A stretch of DNA of 64,000 nt. Source: Bacteroidetes bacterium GWF2_35_48. Lineage in GTDB: Bacteria > Bacteroidota > Bacteroidia > Bacteroidales > GWF2-35-48. The DNA lies in NCBI GenBank assembly GCA_001769125.1, contig MEOG01000041.1, positions 1 through 64,000 of the forward strand, written 5' to 3'. Under the pieces are notes generated by a model. The model was not told where the DNA came from. It saw nothing but the letters and a program-made list of their open reading frames with translations, and searched no databases. Shown piece by piece: positions 9,003 through 17,655 of the stretch. The translations under genes were made by a program, and so were the position numbers. How positions within the stretch are numbered: the first letter of the stretch is position 1; each line of letters starts with the position of its first letter.

Positions 9003-9725
9003 TTATTTGTTCAAGAAAGAGTTTTGAGAATACATTATATTGCAATTTTTCTTGTAATATTCAACAGAAATATCCCCATAAGAGTATTGATGTTTGTTGT
9101 TACAGCCCCCATAGGGAAACGATTTAATATGAATCATTGCATTGATGTTATCTTTAGTTTTGCTAAAGTCATAATTATATGCAGTAGCATAAAAATTAAT
9201 TTTTTCAAAATTGTTAGAGAAATTTGAATCTGGAAATTTTGAATTTACAACATCAATAAAACCGTTTAGATAGAGCAGTTGCCAGGAAAGCATTTTTAAT
9301 CTTTGTACCCTTTCTAATCGGATGCCGTTTTCGTCTTTGTTTTTATAATGAATTATTTTTTTATACTTTTCAGATAGACTGTCAGAAGCACTTAATGCAC
9401 TTTCAAGTTTTTCTGCAAACGAAGGCTTCATCTGAAATCTGCCTATTGAAAAATCTGCATACTCTTTACCAAATTTTACATAAACAGATTCAAGGGCAGT
9501 AGTTTCAAAAAAATCTTTAAAAATAGAGTAACGAATAATTTCCGGGAAAACAACAGATACAGCAAATACATGGTCATTATTAAATTTTTTGCAAACTGAT
9601 TTTATTTCATTTGAATTCTTTTTTACAAATATTAAAGCATCTTTATAGTCTGTCAGAAATACTTTTTCGTATACAGAATTGAGCTGGGAAGAAAGAAAAA
9701 ATGATATGAAAAGAAGTAGTTTCAT
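9003..9725 (-). CDS. Exported protein, possibly lysozyme/transglycosylase-like
   Basis: The 240-residue protein has an N-terminal signal peptide (MKLLLFISFFLSSQLNS). The arrangement VVFPEIIRYSIFKD, then about 35 residues later SIGRFQMKPSFAEKLE, recalls lytic transglycosylases. Those have a catalytic glutamate in an ES helix, followed by a G-x-x-Q-x-x-P-x-x-A motif. E62 or nearby would be the acid. This is an inference from pattern only; other lysozyme motifs are weak. It lies 85 bases upstream of the ZU5-like lipoprotein on the same strand and may be cotranscribed with it. Confidence 0.65.
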   Translation of the reverse strand: MKLLLFISFFLSSQLNSVYEKVFLTDYKDALIFVKKNSNEIKSVCKKFNNDHVFAVSVVFPEIIRYSIFKDFFETTALESVYVKFGKEYADFSIGRFQMKPSFAEKLESALSASDSLSEKYKKIIHYKNKDENGIRLERVQRLKMLSWQLLYLNGFIDVVNSKFPDSNFSNNFEKINFYATAYNYDFSKTKDNINAMIHIKSFPYGGCNNKHQYSYGDISVEYYKKNCNIMYSQNSFLNK

Positions 9726-9760
9726 TTTTAATCTATTTTATTTAATACCATCTGTCTGTA

Positions 9761-9847
9761 GTTGCAAGTTGCAGTTTTTATGTTGTATTCCATAATATTT
9801 GATATTTAAATATTCTGCCTGCTACTTGCAACTTGCAACCTGCAACT
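9761..9847. repeat. Inverted TTGCAAC heptamer repeats
   Basis: GTTGCAAGTTGCAG at 9761-9774 is the inverse of the heptamer run CTTGCAACTTGCAACCTGCAAC at 9825-9846, so the pair can fold into a hairpin between two divergent genes. Related GCAACCT words occur near 32.05 and 51.3 kb. Confidence 0.75.
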
Positions 9848-9986
9848 CTTTTATTGAAGTTAATGAATAATACAGGTTAATTTTAGCTTTTTCTTAATAA
9901 CGACAAAAAGTATACAAATAATGTCCATTATTAATTTATTTTTGCACGTAAAATGGTATAAATACCCATTAAAAAAATGTAACCCT

Positions 9987-11000
9987 ATGAAAAGTATTGG
10001 TATTATTCTTATTTCATTTTTTTTGTATCAATGCAAGGGACCAGAAACGAAAACATATATTTTTATTGAAGGACGTACACAGGGAACGACGTTTCATATA
10101 ACCTATGCTTCGTATGATAGTACGCATTATGGCAAGGAAATTGATTCAATCCTTAATAGAATTGATAATTCTTTATCAGTTTATAATCCATCTTCTGTTG
10201 TATCATCTCTGAATAAAAATTTATATGATACCGTTTCGGATTTATATTTTTTGGAGACTTTCAGAAATGCACTCGACGTATCCGAAGCAACTTTTGGCGC
10301 TTTTGATGTAACAGTTGCTCCTTTAGTAAATGCATGGGGATTTGGGTTTAAAAATAAAATCAGATTGGATTCTTTAAAAGTAGATAGTCTGTTAAGTCTG
10401 GTGGGTTTTAAAAAAATAGAATTTAAAGACAATAAAATTATCAAAAAAGACCCGAGAGTACAAATGGATTTTAATGCAATTGCGCAGGGATACACAGTGG
10501 ATGTTATCGTGCGTTTTTTTGAAAGTAAAAAAGTAAGCGATTATCTTGTTGAAATAGGAGGCGAAGTTCGGGGAAAAGGTGTGAATAAAAAAGGACTATC
10601 ATGGCGCATAGGAATTGATAAACCGTTAGATGCAAGCACTGAAGAAACGAGAGAATTGCAGGCAATAGTAAGTCTGAATAATAAAGCCATTGCAACATCC
10701 GGGAGCTATAGGAAATTTTATGAGGAAAACGGTATTCGCTATTCCCATACGATTGATCCTTCTACGGGTTATCCTGTAAGACACAATTTACTCAGTGTTT
10801 CCGTGCTTGCAGACGATGCTTCTACTGCAGATGCTTATGCTACCGCATTTATGGTTATGGGCATTGAAAAAAGCCTTGACTTTTTAAAAAAACAAAATAA
10901 ACTTGAGGCATATTTTATTTGCAGTAAGGGAAAAGATTATGAAATACAAGTTACAGATGGGTTTAAAAACCTTATTGAAAAAGATGAAGAAAAAAAATAA
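9987..11000 (+). CDS. apbE: FAD:protein FMN transferase (ApbE), lipoprotein form
   Basis: ApbE uses FAD to attach FMN covalently to threonine or serine of periplasmic redox proteins, releasing AMP. I choose the ATG of MKSIGIILISFFLYQC, which gives a lipoprotein signal; the longer frame adds non-signal residues. Family motifs are all present: GTTFHITY near the N-terminus, DFNAIAQGYTVD, VEIGGEVRGKG, ATSGSYRKFY, the HTIDPSTGYPV loop, and magnesium-binding DDASTADAYATAF. Length about 337 residues is normal. No NqrC, RnfG or other obvious FMN-bind partner lies next to it; a DUF2271 protein 27 kb away carries two GAT motifs and might be a target. Confidence 0.93.
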   Translation: MKSIGIILISFFLYQCKGPETKTYIFIEGRTQGTTFHITYASYDSTHYGKEIDSILNRIDNSLSVYNPSSVVSSLNKNLYDTVSDLYFLETFRNALDVSEATFGAFDVTVAPLVNAWGFGFKNKIRLDSLKVDSLLSLVGFKKIEFKDNKIIKKDPRVQMDFNAIAQGYTVDVIVRFFESKKVSDYLVEIGGEVRGKGVNKKGLSWRIGIDKPLDASTEETRELQAIVSLNNKAIATSGSYRKFYEENGIRYSHTIDPSTGYPVRHNLLSVSVLADDASTADAYATAFMVMGIEKSLDFLKKQNKLEAYFICSKGKDYEIQVTDGFKNLIEKDEEKK

Positions 11001-11021
11001 ATTTGTATTTTTGTTTATGAT

Positions 11022-11400
11022 ATTTGATTTGAAGATGTGCTGATTTGTTAACTTGAAGATGTGTCGATTTGAAGATTTGAAGATGTGTCGATTTGAAGAT
11101 TTTTACGAACATTGAGCGTAGTCGAAATGTGAAGATTTGAAGATGTGTCGATTTGAAGATGTGTCGATTTGATGATGTGAAGATGAGTGGATGAGTTTTA
11201 TGTTTAAAGTTGTTGAGTGTTGATTGCTGAATGTTGAATTTAGAATTGCAATCCTGTGAGGTTTTTTGCGCAGGTTTGTGCGAAAGATCCCTTAAGGCAG
11301 GCTCACAGGCTTGCAGAGTAAGCTATATTTATAAAATGTCGAATTACGAATTACGAATGTTGAATATTGAATGTTGGATATTGAATATTGGATATTAAAT
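11022..11400. repeat. Intergenic repeat block: GATTTGAAGATGTGTC tandem, CCTGTGAGG palindrome, heptamers
   Basis: Three patterns follow one another. At 11022-11190 are degenerate copies of GATTTGAAGATGTGTC interrupted by CATTGAGCGTAGTCGAAATG, a word common in Bacteroidetes genomes. At 11248-11316 is a CCTGTGAGG...CTCACAGG hairpin element. At 11338-11398 are heptamer-period GAATTAC and TGAATAT repeats. No gene is supported in this stretch. Confidence 0.8.
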
Positions 11401-11478
11401 TCTGTTCGTCTTTTCGTTGTTTAATATTTGCAATTGTAATAATGTTTTTACAATGCAATAGATTTTAATTTTTGTTAA

Positions 11479-12657
11479 ATGAGACGATTCTTAATAATAA
11501 TTCAGTTCCTGTTTTTTTTATCATTTAATAATGTTTCTGCGGCTGCTATACAACTATCGTCGGATGCAGAGATTAGCATATTAACCTGTAGTCCTGGCGA
11601 AGAGCTTTACTCTGTTTTTGGTCATAGCGCATTGCGGGTTTTTGATCCTATTAATAGAATTGATATTGTATATAATTATGGAACTTTTGACTTTAATACG
11701 CACAATTTTTATATAAAATTTTTTAGAGGACAACTTGACTATATGCTGAGTGTTGAATCTTTTGCAGGATTTAAGGAGCAGTATGTTTATGATAATCGTT
11801 CCGTGTGGGAGCAGGTTCTTAATCTTTCTCCAACTGAAAAGCAAGCTGCATTCAATTTGCTTGTAGAAAATGCACGTCCTGAAAATAGAAATTACAGGTA
11901 TGATTATTTTTATGATGATTGCTCGACACGCATTCGAGATATATTGCAAAGAGCATTGAACGGGCAAATTTATTTTTCTGATATTACAGATAAAAAAGAC
12001 AAATCGTTCCGCGAACTTCTTGACCCATACTTAACGGAATCGCAATGGACAGATTTAGGAATGGATTTGTTGCTTGGGCTTCCTTCAGATATGACAGCCA
12101 GCTCTGATGAATATATGTTTTTACCAGATTTCCTGATGCTCGCATTTGATAAAGCAGTTCATAAAACTACAAAGAAACCGCTCGTGAAATCTGAAATAAC
12201 AATCTATGAAGCTAAAAAAATGCAAGCCGCAGCAAGTGGTTTTCTAACACCTAAATTAGTATTCTGGGTGATACTGGTGCTTGTTATTATAGTTTCAATA
12301 TTATTATGGCCAAGGAATCCTGTGCGGTATTGGTTTGATTTTTCTTATTTTTTAATTTTCGGCTTACTGGGAATTTTGCTTTTGTTATTCTGGGTTGCAA
12401 CCGATCACCAAGCCGCTGCATTTAATCTGAATCTCTTATGGGCAATGCCTTTTCATGCTATAATGGCATTTTTTCTAATCAAAAAAAACAAACCGCGCTT
12501 TGTTAATTTTTATTTTCTTGGATACAGCCTTCTGATGTTATTGCTGTTAATTTCTTTTAAAGCATTACCACAGGGCTTCAATACATCAATTATCCCTATT
12601 GTAATAACACTTTGCATCCGTTCATTTGTAATTTTCTGGAAAGAAAACAGGGATTGA
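11479..12657 (+). CDS. Lnb-type DUF4105 integral membrane protein (lipoprotein acyl transfer candidate)
   Basis: The 392-residue protein has a signal peptide and a periplasmic N-terminal half, followed by about five membrane segments from residue 253. The N-terminal half carries the DUF4105 pattern: ILTCSPGEELYSVFGHSALRVFD, then YNYGTFDF and YDYFYDDCSTRIRD. DUF4105 is the N-terminal domain of Lnb, the lipoprotein intramolecular transacylase known from enterococci. The conserved H47 region (FGHS) and C148 region (DDCSTR) would form the active site. In a genome full of lipoproteins and without a visible Lnt, a role in lipoprotein N-terminal modification is plausible but inferred. Confidence 0.8.
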   Translation: MRRFLIIIQFLFFLSFNNVSAAAIQLSSDAEISILTCSPGEELYSVFGHSALRVFDPINRIDIVYNYGTFDFNTHNFYIKFFRGQLDYMLSVESFAGFKEQYVYDNRSVWEQVLNLSPTEKQAAFNLLVENARPENRNYRYDYFYDDCSTRIRDILQRALNGQIYFSDITDKKDKSFRELLDPYLTESQWTDLGMDLLLGLPSDMTASSDEYMFLPDFLMLAFDKAVHKTTKKPLVKSEITIYEAKKMQAAASGFLTPKLVFWVILVLVIIVSILLWPRNPVRYWFDFSYFLIFGLLGILLLLFWVATDHQAAAFNLNLLWAMPFHAIMAFFLIKKNKPRFVNFYFLGYSLLMLLLLISFKALPQGFNTSIIPIVITLCIRSFVIFWKENRD

Positions 12658-12710
12658 TGTTTTGTTGAAAAGATTGATGTAAAACTTTATATTATTTAGT
12701 TTTCTCTGAT

Positions 12711-12718
12711 TATTTTTG
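12711..12718 (+). promoter_or_regulatory. -7 box (TATTTTTG) of mqnD
   Basis: TATTTTTG fits TAnnTTTG and lies 27 bases before the GTG start of mqnD, the spacing seen at other promoters in the window. Confidence 0.5.
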
Positions 12719-12744
12719 TTCAATAATTAATTAATATTTTTTTT

Positions 12745-13575
12745 GTGAAACTTACAATTGGTTTTTCTACCTGCCCTAATGATACATTTATTTTTGATGC
12801 ATTAGTAAATAAAAAAATAGATACAGAAGGACTCGATTTTGTTATGTTTTTAGCAGATGTTGAGAGCCTGAACAAAAGAGCGTTTCAGGCGGAACTTGAT
12901 ATCACAAAATTAAGTTTTCATGCTTATGCTTATGTTTCAGAGCAATATCAGATTTTAACAGCAGGAGGGGCTTTGGGAGAAAATAACGGACCCTTGCTGA
13001 TAAGCAAAACAAAAATTTTTCCCGATGAAATTGCCCATGCTAAAATTGGAATTCCCGGAAAATATACAACAGCAAATCTGCTTCTGGGTGTAGCTTTTCC
13101 CGATGCATTAAATAAAAAAGAATATATTTTTTCAGATATAGAAGATGCTGTTTTAAGCAAGGAGGTTGATTGTGGTTTAATTATTCATGAAACAAGATTT
13201 ACATATCAGAAAAAAGGTTTGAAAAAAGTTTTGGATATAGGAGAATGGTGGCATGAAAAAACAGATACACCCGTGCCTTTGGGCTGTATTTGTGTGAAGC
13301 GTGATTTACCTTCGTATATCAAACAAAAAGTAGAAAGAGTTGTAAAACGCAGCGTAGAATTTGCATTTAACAATCCTAAGGAGAGTGCGGTTTTTGTAAA
13401 AAAATACGCGCAGGAATTAAGAGATGATGTTATCGCAAAACATATCGAATTGTATGTGAATAATTATTCTTATGACCTTGGTGCTAAAGGGAAGCAGGCT
13501 ATTGAAACCTTATTTTCCGAAGCTGAAAAAAATAAAATTATTACCAAAATTCAACAAGATATTTTTTTATCGTAG
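12745..13575 (+). CDS. mqnD: 1,4-dihydroxy-6-naphthoate synthase (futalosine menaquinone pathway)
   Basis: MqnD converts cyclic dehypoxanthine futalosine to 1,4-dihydroxy-6-naphthoate. The 276-residue sequence opens with GFSTCPNDTFIFDALV and continues with DVESLNKRAF, DITKLSFHAY, GALGENNGPLLIS, and CGLIIHETRFTYQKKG, all typical of MqnD rather than MqnA. The fold is periplasmic-binding-protein-like but there is no signal peptide, as expected for a cytosolic enzyme. Translation starts at GTG. MqnE is encoded on the other strand at 37.9 kb, so both support the futalosine route. Confidence 0.95.
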   Translation: MKLTIGFSTCPNDTFIFDALVNKKIDTEGLDFVMFLADVESLNKRAFQAELDITKLSFHAYAYVSEQYQILTAGGALGENNGPLLISKTKIFPDEIAHAKIGIPGKYTTANLLLGVAFPDALNKKEYIFSDIEDAVLSKEVDCGLIIHETRFTYQKKGLKKVLDIGEWWHEKTDTPVPLGCICVKRDLPSYIKQKVERVVKRSVEFAFNNPKESAVFVKKYAQELRDDVIAKHIELYVNNYSYDLGAKGKQAIETLFSEAEKNKIITKIQQDIFLS

Positions 13576-13618
13576 CATATACTTTATCAATTAATTCCTA
13601 ATTCTTAATTCCTAATTA

Positions 13619-14584
13619 ATGATAATAATAACAGGTTCCGCAGGCTTTATAGCAAGTGTTTTAGCAGGTAAATTAAATCAGGAAGGATATAAAGATCTTA
13701 TTCTGGTTGACGATTTTTCCAAAGAAACAAAATTGAAAAATTATTCAGATAAAATTTTTTCCAACAAAGTAAACAGGGACGATTTTATACCATGGTTGAA
13801 AGCAAATCATAAGTTTGTTCAATTTGTTTTTCATCTTGGAGCCCGCACAGATACTACTGAATTCAATAAAGCTGTTTTTGATAAATTGAATCTTAATTAT
13901 TCGAAAGATATTTGGAATGTTTGCGCTGAATTTGGATTGCCTCTTGTGTATGCCAGTAGTGCTGCTACTTATGGTATGGGTGAGTTGGGTTATGATGATA
14001 AGCATGAAATAATTCCCGATTTAAAACCTCTGAATCCCTATGGCGAATCAAAAAATGAATTCGATAAATGGGTTTTGAAACAAGAAAAAAAACCTTATTT
14101 CTGGGCAGGACTTAAATTTTTCAATGTGTATGGTCCGAATGAATATCATAAAGGGCGCATGGCTTCTGTGATTTTTCATGCGTATAAACAAATTCAGCAA
14201 ACAGGAAAGATGAAGCTTTTTCGTTCGCATAATAAGGATTACAGAGACGGAGAACAGCAGCGCGATTTTATTTATGTGAAAGATGTAGCCGAAGTATTAT
14301 ATTTTTTCATGCTGCACAGAAAAGATAGCGGAATATATAATCTGGGCACAGGCAAAGCCCGTACTTTTATTGATCTTGCACGAGGAACGTTTAAGGCAAT
14401 GAATGTTCAGGAGCAAATGGAATTTATTGATACTCCTGAAGATATCCGCGATAAATACCAGTATTTTACTGAGGCAAAAATGGATAAACTGAAAAGTATC
14501 GGTTATGATAAGCCCTTTCATTCACTGGAAGAAGGAATAACAGATTATGTGAAAAATTACCTGACAGAAACTAAATTTTTTTAA
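13619..14584 (+). CDS. hldD: ADP-L-glycero-D-manno-heptose 6-epimerase
   Basis: HldD epimerises ADP-heptose for the lipopolysaccharide inner core. The 321-residue short-chain dehydrogenase has the NAD(P)-binding GSAGFIAS (residues 6-13, with A where G is usual), the FHLGARTDTTE motif and SSAATYG. The catalytic YGESK is followed by FNVYGPNEYHKGRMASV, the HldD signature. Length matches the family. It begins 43 bases after mqnD and ends one base before the DUF6150 gene, so these are likely cotranscribed. Confidence 0.93.
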   Translation: MIIITGSAGFIASVLAGKLNQEGYKDLILVDDFSKETKLKNYSDKIFSNKVNRDDFIPWLKANHKFVQFVFHLGARTDTTEFNKAVFDKLNLNYSKDIWNVCAEFGLPLVYASSAATYGMGELGYDDKHEIIPDLKPLNPYGESKNEFDKWVLKQEKKPYFWAGLKFFNVYGPNEYHKGRMASVIFHAYKQIQQTGKMKLFRSHNKDYRDGEQQRDFIYVKDVAEVLYFFMLHRKDSGIYNLGTGKARTFIDLARGTFKAMNVQEQMEFIDTPEDIRDKYQYFTEAKMDKLKSIGYDKPFHSLEEGITDYVKNYLTETKFF

Positions 14585-14585
14585 T

Positions 14586-14933
14586 ATGGGATATCGTTTT
14601 TTTTTATTAGTAATGTTTGTTTTTCTCAGCTCGAATTTATTTTCACAAAAAGTGTTTAAAGTAAAATACGAGTCACAGGCAGATTTGAAAGTTTATATTG
14701 TCAAATATGAGTCACAGGCAGACCTGAACGTGTATTTTGTCAAATATGAATCACAAGCAAAAAAAGATGGTTTGTGGTATTCTGTAGATTATGAATCGCA
14801 AGCAGATTTGAAACTTTATTTTGTGGATTATGAATCGCAGGCAGATTTAAAAATTTTTATTGTTGACTACGAATCTCAGGCAGGATGGAAAAATAAGTCG
14901 AAACAGCATTTACTGAAATTTAAAAATAAATGA
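14586..14933 (+). CDS. DUF6150 protein with six YESQA repeats
   Basis: A 115-residue exported protein with signal ending NLFSQ. The mature part consists almost entirely of six copies of (K/D)YESQAD-LK-(V/I/L)Y-(F/I)V spaced 11-16 residues apart. This is the DUF6150 pattern found in Bacteroidetes. Each repeat likely forms a beta-hairpin or strand pair of a small solenoid or trefoil. The codons for the YESQA motif differ between repeats (gagtcacag, gaatcgcaa, gaatctcag), so the protein repeat is under selection and is not a recent DNA duplication. It begins one base after hldD and overlaps the next lipoprotein gene by 4 bases. Function unknown. Confidence 0.85.
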   Translation: MGYRFFLLVMFVFLSSNLFSQKVFKVKYESQADLKVYIVKYESQADLNVYFVKYESQAKKDGLWYSVDYESQADLKLYFVDYESQADLKIFIVDYESQAGWKNKSKQHLLKFKNK

Positions 14934-15592
14934 AACGAACTGCACTTTTTTTGCTCTTATATTTCGTAACATTTATAATTTTTATTTCCTGTAACCCCAG
15001 CATTGTTTTTGATCAGCCACAACCACAGGGAGTGAGGAATGAGAAAAATTTTCCTAAAAAGCTAATCGGTCATTATTTCTGCACTCAAAATCATTCAACC
15101 CTTTTTATTACGCACGATAAAATTATTAAAAAATCTCTAGTTGAACTTAATGTGTTAAAGAGTGAACTGGACTCTATGCGGGAGTATAAACTGTTTAAAG
15201 ATACCCTAATTGATATATTAACGCAGAAAAGATTTAAAGTTGAATACAGGAATGACACAATCGTTTTTTTCGATCAAATTACAGATACTCTTTTTATGTT
15301 GTCTGATGAAAATATTCTGCGAAAATGGAAAGGTTATTACTTTTTAAATGAACAATCAAAAAATGGATGGATTGTACGCAAGCTTGAGTATAAGCGTGGA
15401 GGTAAACTGATTCTTGCATCCATAGTATCACCGGATGAACTTGAGAATTTAAAGGAAGTAATGGACATCGAAAAAATTAAAGCTGACGATGGGGAAACAA
15501 TCGGATACCGGGTTCGTCCTTCAAAACTACAATTAAAAAGATTTATACGAAACAAAGGGTTTTCTGATTTTGAAGAATATCAGAGAGAGTAA
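14930..15592 (+). CDS. Lipoprotein of unknown function
   Basis: The 220-residue protein has a lipoprotein signal ending FISC and overlaps the stop of the DUF6150 gene (ATGA). Recognisable features are a beta-rich middle (GHYFCTQNHSTLFITHDKI, RFKVEYRNDTIVFFD, DTLFMLSDENILRKWKGYYFLN) that recalls small lipocalin-like sheets, and a charged C-terminus (SKLQLKRFIRNKGFSDFEEYQRE). It is translationally coupled with DUF6150, so the two products probably act together at the envelope. I do not recognise a named family. Confidence 0.8.
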   Translation: MKRTALFLLLYFVTFIIFISCNPSIVFDQPQPQGVRNEKNFPKKLIGHYFCTQNHSTLFITHDKIIKKSLVELNVLKSELDSMREYKLFKDTLIDILTQKRFKVEYRNDTIVFFDQITDTLFMLSDENILRKWKGYYFLNEQSKNGWIVRKLEYKRGGKLILASIVSPDELENLKEVMDIEKIKADDGETIGYRVRPSKLQLKRFIRNKGFSDFEEYQRE

Positions 15593-15596
15593 ATGT

Positions 15597-15765
15597 GAAT
15601 TAAGAATTAAGAATTAAGAACCTGCCTGGCTTGCCGCTGCGGCAGACAGGTTAAGAATTGCAATCCTGTGAGGTATTGCGCATATGCTGGTGCGACGGAT
15701 ATCCTCACAGGTTTGCAGGGATGGAGTGTATTTAAATTAAGAATTAAGAATTAAGAATTAAGAAT
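15597..15765. repeat. GAATTAA heptamers flanking GC palindrome and CCTGTGAGG element
   Basis: GAATTAA heptamers at 15597-15622 and again at 15735-15763 enclose two palindromes. One is a GC-rich CCTGCCTGG...CAGACAGG hairpin (15621-15650). The other is a CCTGTGAGGTA...ATCCTCACAGG hairpin (15660-15717) that matches the copies at 11.25 and 33.62 kb. This sits between convergent genes. Confidence 0.85.
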
Positions 15766-17541
15766 TCAAAATTGAATAGCCTCAATTTGATACATAATTC
15801 TTCCTACAGGATATACATTCATCTGTTGATCTTTCCAATCTGATTGTTTGTAGAACCAGTTTAAAATTTCCCAGTGATTTTTCGCGAAACTTTCATCTGT
15901 TTTTTTCTTCGCTTCCAGTTCTTCAAGAAGCTTTGGATTTTTCTGAATCATCTCTCTTGCGACCTTCTCCATCACATAGGTTTCGCCATATTCTTTTTGT
16001 TCAAAAATAGCGTTAAAAAATCCCCATTGTAAAAACGAATCACGACAACGTGGCTCAAACATGTATGCAATTAGTCTTGCGCTTTTTTGTTTTAAAGGTA
16101 TGATAACAGAGCCAACCGGGTAAATTCTTTTTTCTTTTATAACAATCATATCAAAATTTTGTATGCGTTGTCTGCCTTCAAAAGGACTTGCGCTAAATTT
16201 TACCTTGTCAAATTTGTAGGTTTCAATTTCAACTTCAATTTCTTGTTGTATTGTTGTAAAATTGATGTTATGCCAGTCAAGTCGTTTTATTATTTCTTCG
16301 CATTCGGGTGGTACAATATAAGCCTGTGGTAGCTGTGTTGTGATGGAAGGAATTTGTTTGTTGAAAAAAGGAATCTCCCAGTCTTTATCTTTGCCTGTGT
16401 ATTTTATCCAGTCGCCCCCTGACAAATCGCTTTTTTCAACAGTGTATTCTTTACCTTTAAGAGTTACCATTACACAATCTTTTGCCGTTTCAAATGCTAT
16501 AGGAAATTCTTTTTTCAGAAGTTTTCCATTTCCAGTTTCTTCATCAACTTTTGTAATTATATTTTTCAGATTTTCAGATTCCATATTCATCAAAGTCAAC
16601 GATTCTTTCAAGAGTTCATAAGTTGCAAAAACACGAGTTTTATAATCTTTCAGCATGTGGGTTTCAATAAGCAGTGAAGCACGATTTCGGGAGGAAGCAT
16701 ATCCCTGACACAGCATTGCTGCCGAAGTCCAGGAATTAAGCCCGCTCCTAGGATCGAACCATTGTCTGAATGCGATGTATGGAAACATAGGCATATCTTT
16801 TTTCTCCATTTTTTCTTTTACAATATCAAGATATTTTTCTTTCATCCATGCAGTAAGATTTTCTTCCGTATTTCCGTAAATTTCCATTCCATAAGTTAAA
16901 GGATATACATAATCAGCGCCGTCTGTTGTATGGCAATCAAAAGTAAATTCAGGAAGCCATTCGTTAAACAACTTTAACCAGCATCGCATTTCAGGAGCAT
17001 CGGCTTTCACAAAATCACGGTTTAAATTCAAATTTTGAGCATTGGTGCGCCATCCCATTTCTTTAGGACCATTCTGATTGATGCGGTTGTAAAGACCAAA
17101 GCGTTCGTGTCCGTCCGGACTAAAAACAGGAAGAAAAAGAACAGAAACTTTTTCAAGAAGTTCGGGATATTTTTTAAGAACACCTATATCGCGTAACAGC
17201 ATCAGTCCTGCATCTTTTCCATCGGGTTCTCCCGGATGAATACAGGCTTGTATCAGAACAATAATATTCCCTCTGTTCCTTATTTTCTGAACATTTTTCT
17301 CTCCCTCCTTATCAACAATAAGCATCGGAATATCTAAGCCTCGTGCGCTTTTTCCAATCGTGGTAAAATTAATTAAAGAGCTTGCCGTTGCAAGTTTTTT
17401 GCAATATTCCACCGTTTCCTTATATCTTGGAGTTTCCAGATAATTTGATTTTTCAAAAAAGGTAATAAAATCTTTCTCTTCAATAGATTTTGTGCAAGAA
17501 ATAAGGCTTGCAAGAAAACAGATAATAAAATATTTTTTCAT
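15766..17541 (-). CDS. M14-family zinc carboxypeptidase, lipoprotein
   Basis: Starting at MKKYFIICFLASLISC gives a lipoprotein signal with lipid cysteine C16; 13 extra residues upstream lack signal character. The peptidase domain shows zinc ligands H102 and E105 in HPGEPDGKDAG, the third histidine in FTFDCHTTDG, the substrate arginine/asparagine region NLNRDFVKAD, and the late glutamate motif SLLIETHMLKDY. These are the M14 features of metallocarboxypeptidases. The C-terminal 200 residues form an extra beta-rich domain. At about 591 residues it is a long family member. Probably trims peptides at the cell surface or periplasm. Confidence 0.88.
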   Translation of the reverse strand: MKKYFIICFLASLISCTKSIEEKDFITFFEKSNYLETPRYKETVEYCKKLATASSLINFTTIGKSARGLDIPMLIVDKEGEKNVQKIRNRGNIIVLIQACIHPGEPDGKDAGLMLLRDIGVLKKYPELLEKVSVLFLPVFSPDGHERFGLYNRINQNGPKEMGWRTNAQNLNLNRDFVKADAPEMRCWLKLFNEWLPEFTFDCHTTDGADYVYPLTYGMEIYGNTEENLTAWMKEKYLDIVKEKMEKKDMPMFPYIAFRQWFDPRSGLNSWTSAAMLCQGYASSRNRASLLIETHMLKDYKTRVFATYELLKESLTLMNMESENLKNIITKVDEETGNGKLLKKEFPIAFETAKDCVMVTLKGKEYTVEKSDLSGGDWIKYTGKDKDWEIPFFNKQIPSITTQLPQAYIVPPECEEIIKRLDWHNINFTTIQQEIEVEIETYKFDKVKFSASPFEGRQRIQNFDMIVIKEKRIYPVGSVIIPLKQKSARLIAYMFEPRCRDSFLQWGFFNAIFEQKEYGETYVMEKVAREMIQKNPKLLEELEAKKKTDESFAKNHWEILNWFYKQSDWKDQQMNVYPVGRIMYQIEAIQF

Positions 17542-17600
17542 AAACTTTTTTTTGCAAAGAAAACAAATTTCACTAAACATTCTTTTGCTTTTGTCTTTAT

Positions 17601-17640
17601 AAAAAAACGAGGCAAGAAAAGTCTTGCCTCGTTTTTTTTA
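17601..17640 (-). terminator. Strong rho-independent terminator
   Basis: A 10-bp perfect stem CGAGGCAAGA/TCTTGCCTCG with a 4-base loop is flanked by seven A and seven T, so it can work in both directions. It lies 16 bases past the stop codon of the adjacent lipoprotein gene and before the M14 peptidase start. Confidence 0.9.
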
Positions 17641-17655
17641 TCATTTGCCTTAAGC

